Origin: Nocardia cyriacigeorgica NBRC 100375
Lineage (GTDB): Bacteria; Actinomycetota; Actinomycetes; Mycobacteriales; Mycobacteriaceae
Direction: 5' to 3'
DNA: 32,968 nt
Assembly: GCF_000308555.1 (NCBI RefSeq)
Contig: NZ_BAFY01000022.1
Span: 1-32,968, forward strand
Shown piece after piece: positions 27,549 to 32,968 of this stretch; the first letter of the stretch is position 1; every line of letters starts with the position of its first letter. Under the pieces are notes generated by a model. That model made no database searches. It worked only from the letters and a program-made list of their open reading frames with translations, and was not told where the DNA came from. Position numbers and translations under genes: made by a program.

Positions 27549-28582
27549 CGGACTCCCTGTGCGGTGAGGTGTTCGGCCAGCTCGTAGAGCCCGCCCAGAT
27601 CCATGCCGTCGGTGAGAGCGGGCAACGAGATCCGGGAGACATCGATCTTGGCGAGCTCGGTGGCGCTCTCGTCCTGGGCCCGCAGGGTGGCCGAATGCTC
27701 GACGGCCTCGGTGATCAGGCCTTGGAAGTCGTCCTCGGGGAGCGAGATTCCCGCGCTGTCGAGTCCGGCCCTGATCGTCTCGAGGTCGAGATCGCCCGCG
27801 GCGGCGCGATTGCGCTGTTCGGACGGTAGCTCGTCCTGGCTGGCCCGGTTGACGATCACCGTGCCGATTCGCAGGTCGGCCTCGGTCAATTCGGCGATGG
27901 CGTCGGCGGTTTCCTGGACCGGAAGCGCTTCGAGCAGGGTGACCAGGTGGATCAGGGTCTGGTCCGAATGCAGCAGTTTCGATACGCCCTCGGCCTGCGA
28001 GGCGATCGGGCCGCCCTTGGCCACCTCGGCCATCGCCTGGGTGACGTCGAGGAAACTGGCGATCCGTCCGGTCGGCGGCGAGTCCACCACGATCTCGTCG
28101 TAGACCTGCTTGCCGGTCTTGTCGACGCGGACCGCGCACTCTTTGATCTTGCCGGTCAGGATGACATCGCGCAGACCCGGTGCGATGGTGGTGACGAACT
28201 CGATGGCCCCCATCCGGCGCATGGCGCGCCCGGCGAAACCCAGGTTGTAGAACATGTCCAGGTACTCGAGGAAGGCGTGCTCGATATCGAGAGCGAGCGC
28301 GACCACCTCGCCACCGCCGTCGGCTGTGGCGATCCTGGTCTCGGTGGGTGGCAGCGGCGGCAGATCGAACAGCTGGGCGATGGACTGTCTGCTCTCCACC
28401 TCGACCAGCAGAACCCGGCGTCCGCCCGCGGCCAGCGCCAGCGCCAGGGCCGCGGCGACCGTCGACTTTCCGGTCCCGCCCTTCCCCGACACATAGTGCA
28501 GACGGGCTCTGGCCGCGCGTTCCGGCCAGCCGGTCGTCAGCCCCGGATCGGCCGAAACCGGCACTGTTGTTGGTGCTCCCAC
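27545..28582 (-). CDS. bagA: Get3/ArsA-like ATPase, first of pair (Rv3679-like)
   Basis: A 345-aa ATPase of the Get3/ArsA family. It has an intact deviant Walker A with signature lysine, [15 protein letters not shown] (about residues 32-46), and the switch [14 protein letters not shown]. Where its partner has TIDPARR it reads [13 protein letters not shown], so the two are paralogues with different retained motifs, which suggests an asymmetric complex. The start is the GTG at 28582; no strong ribosome site is visible and a start nearer the P-loop cannot be excluded. It is first in a two-gene operon and divergent from the small DUF4177-like gene, with 152 nt between. Confidence 0.9.
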   Translation of the reverse strand: MGAPTTVPVSADPGLTTGWPERAARARLHYVSGKGGTGKSTVAAALALALAAGGRRVLLVEVESRQSIAQLFDLPPLPPTETRIATADGGGEVVALALDIEHAFLEYLDMFYNLGFAGRAMRRMGAIEFVTTIAPGLRDVILTGKIKECAVRVDKTGKQVYDEIVVDSPPTGRIASFLDVTQAMAEVAKGGPIASQAEGVSKLLHSDQTLIHLVTLLEALPVQETADAIAELTEADLRIGTVIVNRASQDELPSEQRNRAAAGDLDLETIRAGLDSAGISLPEDDFQGLITEAVEHSATLRAQDESATELAKIDVSRISLPALTDGMDLGGLYELAEHLTAQGVR

Positions 28583-28734
28583 GTTCGCGAGCCTATAACC
28601 CGTTCTGAGATCGCGCCCTAGGGATCCGGATACCGGCGGTGTGGTGTATCAGACAGTGGCGTCCGGCCCGTATCACCGGTGACCGGCGCGGCTGCGGTCG
28701 GACCGTGCCGGAGTCCACCTATTAGGCTCCAGCC

Positions 28735-28899
28735 ATGAGCGATGTGACCCTGTGGGAGTACGCGACCGTTCCGCTGCTCACCCATGCGACCAAGCAGATC
28801 CTCGACCAGTGGGGTGCCGACGGCTGGGAGCTGGTGACCGTGCTGCCCGGCCCGACCGGTGAGCAGCACGTGGCCTACCTGAAGCGGCCGAAGCAGTAG
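28735..28899 (+). CDS. Small DUF4177-like protein (Rv3678A-like)
   Basis: A 54-aa soluble protein beginning MSDVTLWEYATVPLLTHATK and containing the DUF4177-typical WGADGWELVTVLPG. Function unknown. Short but convincing: the WEYATVP...DGWELV pattern is that of a conserved actinobacterial family, and the same small gene stands at this place in mycobacteria. The ATG at 28735 has no Shine-Dalgarno sequence; TATTAG at 28720-28725 could be a -10 element close to the start. The RidA gene begins 11 nt after its stop, so they are one operon. Confidence 0.88.
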   Translation: MSDVTLWEYATVPLLTHATKQILDQWGADGWELVTVLPGPTGEQHVAYLKRPKQ

Positions 28900-28910
28900 G
28901 GCGGGCGGCC

Positions 28911-29399
28911 ATGGCACTCGAATCGCCCGCTGCCGAGCCCGCAACCCCCTGGCAACGCAATCTCGCCCGGCTCGGCCTGAGCCTGCCCGAGGTCGCCGCG
29001 CCGGTCGCGGCCTATCTGCCCGCGGTGCGTACCGGTTCGCTGGTCTACACCTCCGGGCAGTTGCCGTTCGTGTCCGGCGAGCTGTCGGCCACCGGCAAGG
29101 TCGGCGCCGAGGTGACGCTGGAGCAGGCCGCCGAGGCCGCCCGGCTGTGTGCGCTCAACGCCCTGGCCGCCGTGCACGATCTGGTCGGCCTGGACGAGGT
29201 CGTGCGGATCGTGAAGGTGGTCGGGTTCGTCGCGTCGGCGCCGGGTTTCACCGATCAGCCGCTGGTCATCAATGGCGCCTCGGAATTCCTCGGCGAGGTC
29301 TTCGGCGCCGCGGGTACGCACGCACGCTCGGCGGTCGGCGTCTCCGAACTGCCGAAGAACACCCCGGTCGAGGTGGAACTCATCGCCGAGGTGCGTTGA
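28911..29399 (+). CDS. RidA/YjgF-family protein
   Basis: A 162-aa member of the RidA superfamily, whose founder hydrolyses reactive enamines and imines made by PLP enzymes; this longer subgroup is not assigned a substrate. Visible features are TGSLVYTSGQLPF (about 40-52), the helix EQAAEAARLCALNALAAV, VVRIVKVVGFVASAPGF, and the C-terminal RSAVGVSELPKNTPVEVEL. No signal peptide. The ATG at 28911 lies 11 nt after the DUF4177-like gene and the MBL gene starts 15 nt after its stop, with AGGAGG at 29401-29406. Order and content match Rv3678A-Rv3678c-Rv3677c. Confidence 0.93.
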   Translation: MALESPAAEPATPWQRNLARLGLSLPEVAAPVAAYLPAVRTGSLVYTSGQLPFVSGELSATGKVGAEVTLEQAAEAARLCALNALAAVHDLVGLDEVVRIVKVVGFVASAPGFTDQPLVINGASEFLGEVFGAAGTHARSAVGVSELPKNTPVEVELIAEVR

Positions 29400-29414
29400 T
29401 CAGGAGGTAGGCCC

Positions 29415-30238
29415 ATGACCCTGACCCATCCCGCCTACGGGCAGCTGCGGCAGGTCACGCCGACCGCGGCCGTGCTGCTCGCGGACAATCCGGGCCAGAT
29501 GACGCTGGACGGGACCAATACCTGGATCCTGCGGGCCCCGGACGGCGCCGGTTACGTGGTAGTCGATCCGGGTCCGAAGCAGCGCGCGCACATCGAGGCG
29601 ATCGTCGCCGCGACCGGCGGCGATATCGCGCTCACGCTGATCACGCACCGGCATTCCGATCACACCGGCGGCATCGACCGGCTGGTGAAGCTGACCGGTA
29701 CGCCGGTGCGTGCGATGGACCGGGAATTCCTGCGCGGCAGCGATGCCACGCTGACCGACGGCGAGGTGATCGTCGCCGGCGGATTGCGTATCACCGTGCT
29801 GCACACTCCCGGCCACACCGGGGATTCGGTGAGTTTCGTGCTCGATGACGCGGTGCTGACCGGCGACACCATCCTCGGTCGCGGCACCACCGTCCTCGAT
29901 TCGACCGACGGCACGCTCGGCGACTACCTGCGGTCGCTGGACCGGCTGGTGGAGGTGGGCGCGGGCAAGGCATTGCTGCCCGCGCACGGCCCGGATCATC
30001 CGGATCTCGAGCCGGTCGCGCGCTACTACATCGCCCATCGGCAGGAACGGCTGGAGCAGGTGCGGGCGGCGCTGGCCGAGCTCGGGCCCGACGCCGGGCC
30101 GATGGCGGTGGTGCGCAAGGTGTACGCCGACGTCGACAAGAAGCTGTGGCTGGCGGCGCGTAGGTCGACAAGAAGCTGTGGCTGGCGGCGCGTAGTTCGG
30201 TGCAGGCGCAGCTGCAGTATCTGCGGTCGCAGCCCTGA
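29415..30238 (+). CDS. MBL-fold hydrolase, frameshifted near its C-terminus
   Basis: Metallo-beta-lactamase-fold hydrolase of the Rv3677c type (263 aa expected). The dinuclear metal site is complete: H78-R-H80-S-D82-H83 (HRHSDH), His134 (TPGHTGD), Asp151 (LTGDT) and His191 (PAHGPDH). Codons 1-249 are intact. An exact 32-bp tandem duplication (30132-30195) then shifts the frame. Without it the protein would end SSVQAQLQYLRSQP with the stop at 30236-30238. With it, translation leaves that frame and meets no stop until 31082, on the antisense strand of crp. The end given is the ancestral stop. The catalytic core may still fold, but a 306-residue junk tail and loss of the last helix make it a probable recent pseudogene, unless the duplication is an assembly error. 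Confidence 0.85.
30132..30195 (+). repeat. Exact 32-bp tandem duplication in the MBL gene
   Basis: Bases 30132-30163 and 30164-30195 are identical over 32 bp (GTCGACAAGAAGCTGTGGCT and onward to GCGTAG). Since 32 is not a multiple of three, the reading frame changes. Absence of any difference between copies means the event is recent or artefactual. Confidence 0.97.
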
Positions 30239-30256
30239 TACGGGCTGCGGCGCACA

Positions 30257-30298
30257 CGTTCGAGGCCCGGTCCGCGAGATGCGGCCGGGCCTCGAACG
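30257..30298. terminator. Bidirectional hairpin between the MBL gene and crp
   Basis: CGTTCGAGGCCCGG (30257-30270) pairs perfectly with 30285-30298, and an inner CCGC/GCGG pair of arms extends the stem. It lies between the ancestral MBL stop at 30238 and the crp stop at 30320. No T tract. Confidence 0.82.
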
Positions 30299-30319
30299 AT
30301 CAGCGAGCAGTGCGCGAGA

Positions 30320-30994
30320 TCAGCGCGCGCGCCGAGCCAGGCGCTCGGAGTCGGAGATCAGCACGCTCTTGCCCTCGAGCCGCAGCCAGCCGCGGTGCGC
30401 GAAATCGGCCAGGGCCTTGTTCACGGTCTCGCGGGAGGCGCCGACCAGCTGGGCGATCTCTTCCTGGGTGAGGTCGTGGGTGACCCGAAGCGCACCCGCC
30501 TCCTGGGTACCGAAACGCTGGGCGAGCTGCAGCAGCGCCTTCGCGACCCGGCCCGGGACGTCGGTGAAGATCAGGTCGGCGAGGTTGTTGTTGGTGCGGC
30601 GCAGGCGACGGGCCAGCACGCGCAGCAACTGCTCGGCGATCTCGGGTCGCTGGTCGATCCAGGACTTGAGCGCCTCGCGGTCCATGGTGACCGCGCGAAC
30701 CTCGGTGACCGTGGTCGCGGTGGAGGTCCGCGGGCCGGGGTCGAAGATCGACAGCTCGCCGAACATGTCCGACGGGCCCATGATGGTCAGCAGGTTCTCC
30801 CGGCCGTCCGGGGAACGGCGACCGATCTTCACCTTGCCGGACGTGATGATGTACAGCCGATCGCCGGGCTCACCTTCGTTGAAGATGACATGGCCGCGCG
30901 GGAAATCCACGGGCTGCAGTTGTTTGGCGAGCGCCGCCACCGCGGTGGGCTCTACGCCTTGGAAGATGCCTGCTCTGGCGAGGGCCTCGTCCAC
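30320..30994 (-). CDS. crp: cAMP receptor protein (CRP/FNR family)
   Basis: Global cAMP-responsive transcription regulator, 224 aa, the same length as M. tuberculosis Rv3676 and nearly identical in many stretches. The cyclic-nucleotide pocket includes [18 protein letters not shown] (about residues 78-95, with Glu80 and Arg89). The helix-turn-helix is [20 protein letters not shown] near residue 175. I chose the GTG at 30994: AAGGAG stands 7 nt upstream and homology begins at [13 protein letters not shown]; the open frame to 31069 lacks support. It is downstream of a small membrane protein gene on the same strand, 144 nt away, and has a likely promoter and CRP-like site of its own in that gap. 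Confidence 0.96.
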   Translation of the reverse strand: MDEALARAGIFQGVEPTAVAALAKQLQPVDFPRGHVIFNEGEPGDRLYIITSGKVKIGRRSPDGRENLLTIMGPSDMFGELSIFDPGPRTSTATTVTEVRAVTMDREALKSWIDQRPEIAEQLLRVLARRLRRTNNNLADLIFTDVPGRVAKALLQLAQRFGTQEAGALRVTHDLTQEEIAQLVGASRETVNKALADFAHRGWLRLEGKSVLISDSERLARRAR

Positions 30995-31055
30995 GAATGT
31001 GCTCCTTATGGGAAATGGCTGTAGTCCTGGACCGAAGTGGGTCGGCCGACAGTGC

Positions 31056-31096
31056 AGTCTACGCGGCATTCACGGCGCGTAGTGACAGACACCACG
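31056..31096 (-). promoter_or_regulatory. Putative crp promoter with CRP-like site
   Basis: On the minus strand TAGACT (31061-31056) fits a -10 element, giving a start near 31049. The core GTG-N8-CAC of CRP sites lies at 31082-31095 (GTGACAGACACCAC on the plus strand), centred about 40 nt before that start, the place of a class II CRP site. Both elements are inferred from sequence only. Confidence 0.45.
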
Positions 31097-31138
31097 TAAC
31101 GGCCGGATTGCGTGGCGTGAACTCCGCATCGCGCGGGC

Positions 31139-31381
31139 TCAGCTGGCCCGGGCGATGTCCATTTCCTCGGCGCGGGAGCGGCGCCTGCGCATACGGGCCA
31201 CCGCCGCCGGTAGACCGAGCTTCGTCAGCTCTTTCACCTCGGCGTTGCTCGCCTTGTCCAAGTACAGCTGAACTTCTTCGTCGGGTTCGAGAAGTTTGCG
31301 GAGCCGGTTCTCGACCCGCTCCATGCCCAGGGCGAACAGCATCAACGCCACTGGGAAGAGCACCACAGCGAGTCCTTGCAT
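31139..31381 (-). CDS. Small single-pass membrane protein (Rv3675 position)
   Basis: An 80-aa protein: an N-terminal membrane helix ([18 protein letters not shown], about residues 3-20), then a charged cytoplasmic part with [20 protein letters not shown] and a very basic [14 protein letters not shown] end. Function unknown. The frame is open to 31837, but upstream it runs antisense to nth. I chose the ATG at 31381; TTTACT about 9 nt upstream could be a -10 element of a leaderless transcript. It occupies the place of Rv3675 between crp and nth, is divergent from nth and precedes crp. Confidence 0.72.
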   Translation of the reverse strand: MQGLAVVLFPVALMLFALGMERVENRLRKLLEPDEEVQLYLDKASNAEVKELTKLGLPAAVARMRRRRSRAEEMDIARAS

Positions 31382-31472
31382 GCCGAGCAGTAAACACTGT
31401 CGAGGTCTCAGATGGAACACGGCACCAGATCTCGACAGGCAACGATGTCGGTGCGTTCCGTATGGTGGACGG

Positions 31473-32306
31473 GTGCGTGTCTCCCCCTCATCCGCGGCCG
31501 GGACCGGGCCTTCGGCCACCGCCGCGGCGGCTGATCCTGTCCCGGCGGCAGACGGCGCGCCGAAGTCGAAAACCCGCACTCGACCGGCGGAAACCCGCTT
31601 GGGTCTTGTCCGCCGCGCGCGCCGGATGAACCGGAAACTGGCGCTGGCTTTTCCGGACGCGCATTGCGAATTGGATTTCACCACACCGCTGGAATTGGCC
31701 GTCGCGACGATCTTGTCCGCCCAGTGCACCGATGTGCGAGTGAACCTCACCACCCCCGCGCTTTTTGCCAAGTACCCTGACGCGCGCGCATACGCCGAGG
31801 CCAATCGGGTCGAACTCGAGGAATACATTCGCCCCACGGGCTTCTACCGGAACAAGGCGAACGCGCTCATCGGTCTCGGGCAAGCCCTGCTGGAAAATTT
31901 CGATGGTGAGTTGCCTCACACCATGGACGAACTTGTGAAGTTGCCGGGCATCGGGCGCAAGACTGCCAACGTCATCCTCGGCAACGCGTTCGGGGTGCCG
32001 GGTATCACCGTCGACACCCACTTCGGCCGGCTGGTGCGCCGCTGGGGATGGACGACCGAAGAGGATCCGGTCAAGGTCGAACAGGCCGTCGGCGAGCTGA
32101 TCGAGCGCAAGGAGTGGACACTGCTGTCCCATCGGGTGATCTTCCACGGGCGCCGGGTCTGCCATTCGCGCAAACCGGCGTGCGGAGTGTGCCTGCTGGC
32201 CAAGGATTGCCCCTCGTTCGGGATCGGGCCTACTGACCCGGATGCCGCCGCCGAGCTGGTGAAGGGGCCGGAAGCGGAGCATCTGCTCGAGCTGGTGGGC
32301 CGGTGA
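31473..32306 (+). CDS. nth: Endonuclease III (base-excision DNA glycosylase)
   Basis: DNA repair glycosylase/AP lyase that removes oxidised pyrimidines. The helix-hairpin-helix [18 protein letters not shown] holds the catalytic lysine (Lys163 with this start), and [10 protein letters not shown] the catalytic aspartate (Asp181). The C-terminal iron-sulfur cluster has the canonical C-x6-C-x2-C-x5-C spacing ([19 protein letters not shown]). Start uncertain: the GTG at 31473 lies 7 nt after a TATGGT -10-like element and gives 277 aa with a 40-residue Ala/Pro-rich leader absent from the 245-aa mycobacterial enzyme; the ATG at 31626 would cut into a conserved helix ([14 protein letters not shown]). 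The thioredoxin gene overlaps its stop by 4 nt. Confidence 0.92.
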   Translation: MRVSPSSAAGTGPSATAAAADPVPAADGAPKSKTRTRPAETRLGLVRRARRMNRKLALAFPDAHCELDFTTPLELAVATILSAQCTDVRVNLTTPALFAKYPDARAYAEANRVELEEYIRPTGFYRNKANALIGLGQALLENFDGELPHTMDELVKLPGIGRKTANVILGNAFGVPGITVDTHFGRLVRRWGWTTEEDPVKVEQAVGELIERKEWTLLSHRVIFHGRRVCHSRKPACGVCLLAKDCPSFGIGPTDPDAAAELVKGPEAEHLLELVGR

Positions 32307-32965
32307 GCCGAGTTCCCGTCGTCTGGCGCTGGGTGCTGTCGGCCCTGATCGTGGTGGTCGCGCTCGCCGTCGCGTTGTGGCCGCGCGGTACCGACGACTC
32401 CACCACCGTCGAGGATCGAGTCACTTCGGCAGCGAGGATCGACCCACAACAGCGCGCAGCCGCGGGTCTGGCCGAATGTCCTCGTCCGGCCGACGGTGCG
32501 GTGGGTTCGGGCCCGCTGGCCGGGCTCGCGCTGACCTGCCTGGCCGACGGTGAGCGCATCGACCTCGCCGCGGCCCTCGCAGGCAAGCCCGCGGTACTGA
32601 ATCTGTGGGCCTACTGGTGCGAGCCCTGCCGCACCGAGCTGCCCATCCTGCAGGAGTACGCGGACCGAGTGGGACCGGCGGTGACGGTGCTGACCGTGCA
32701 CAGCGACCCCGCCGAGAACAAGGCCATCGCCATGCTCGCCGCGCTGAACGACGAGCAGCGTGCCGCTGGCCGGGCACCACTGACCATGCCGGGCGTCGAG
32801 GACCCCGACGCCGCCGTGCGCACGGCCGCGGGCGCACCGAACGCGCTGCCGATCACCGTGCTGATCCGGTCGGACGGTTCGATCGCCGAGTACGTCGCCC
32901 GCCCGTTCCACGATGTCGACGACATCGCCGACACCGTCGCCGGGGCACTGGGAGTGCCGGCATGA
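32303..32965 (+). CDS. Membrane-anchored thioredoxin-like protein (TlpA/ResA type)
   Basis: A 220-aa protein with an N-terminal membrane anchor (about residues 8-26, [19 protein letters not shown]) and a periplasm-side thioredoxin fold. The redox motif is W-C106-E-P-C109 ([16 protein letters not shown]), with the cis-proline in [10 protein letters not shown] further pair, Cys59 and Cys79, lies before the thioredoxin core. It probably handles disulfides outside the membrane and matches Rv3673c. The GTG at 32303 overlaps the nth stop codon (GTGA), so the two are translationally coupled. Its own stop overlaps the next ATG at 32962. Confidence 0.92.
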   Translation: MSRVPVVWRWVLSALIVVVALAVALWPRGTDDSTTVEDRVTSAARIDPQQRAAAGLAECPRPADGAVGSGPLAGLALTCLADGERIDLAAALAGKPAVLNLWAYWCEPCRTELPILQEYADRVGPAVTVLTVHSDPAENKAIAMLAALNDEQRAAGRAPLTMPGVEDPDAAVRTAAGAPNALPITVLIRSDGSIAEYVARPFHDVDDIADTVAGALGVPA

Positions 32966-32968
32966 CCG
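32962..32968 (+). CDS. Start of the next gene, cut by the window end
   Basis: ATGACCG: an ATG whose last bases overlap the thioredoxin stop TGA (32963-32965). In mycobacteria the next gene here is a Nudix hydrolase (Rv3672c); nothing of the product can be seen in this window. Confidence 0.4.

Noticed and set aside
30239..31082. Long frame continuing from the MBL gene to 31082
   Set aside because: It is antisense to crp, encodes Arg/Ser-rich nonsense and exists only because of the 32-bp duplication.

Overview
The window is high-GC actinobacterial DNA, almost certainly from a mycolic-acid-containing Mycobacteriales genus and most likely Nocardia (genus by inference). Support: the block whiB4/ponA2/metallophosphoesterase/Get3-like pair/RidA/MBL/crp/nth/thioredoxin is collinear with M. 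tuberculosis Rv3673c-Rv3683. The CRP and aspartokinase proteins have the lengths known from mycobacteria and corynebacteria (224 and 421 aa). The left part is not mycobacterial in layout. No insertion sequence, prophage or CRISPR array was seen.

Layout. 1-2480: ask (with an internal start for the beta subunit) and asd, the first two steps of the aspartate pathway, closed by a strong hairpin. 2484-6260: a secreted serine hydrolase on the minus strand, then furA and a monofunctional heme catalase. 6281-7445: a possible 19-codon membrane ORF, a small secreted protein and a 390-nt G-rich gap with repeated GGGGAGG motifs. 7446-10504: a TDT-family transporter, then an FAD monooxygenase divergent from a TetR regulator across a shared palindromic operator. 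10562-16628: a minus-strand operon gntR - urea carboxylase - allophanate hydrolase, i.e. ATP-dependent urea use without urease. 16800-18623: a cytochrome P450 with its own TetR regulator. 18716-19770: an unrecognised 246-aa gene and a structured non-coding stretch next to tRNA-Pro(CGG).

19905-32968 is the conserved envelope, redox and stress core: a proline-rich membrane protein built of tandem repeats, a metallophosphoesterase, a YqeY-like protein, the PASTA-bearing penicillin-binding protein PonA2, the Fe-S regulator WhiB4, two Get3/ArsA-like ATPases, a DUF4177-like small protein, RidA, an MBL-fold hydrolase, the cAMP receptor protein CRP, a small membrane protein, endonuclease III, a membrane-anchored thioredoxin, and the first bases of the next gene.

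The most notable anomaly is an exact 32-bp tandem duplication at 30132-30195. It shifts the frame of the MBL hydrolase 14 residues before its expected end, so the new frame runs antisense through all of crp. Other points are the micro-ORF at 6281-6340, the periodic GGGGAGG array, CRP-like sites upstream of crp and whiB4, and the loss of the signature lysine in one of the two Get3-like ATPases.
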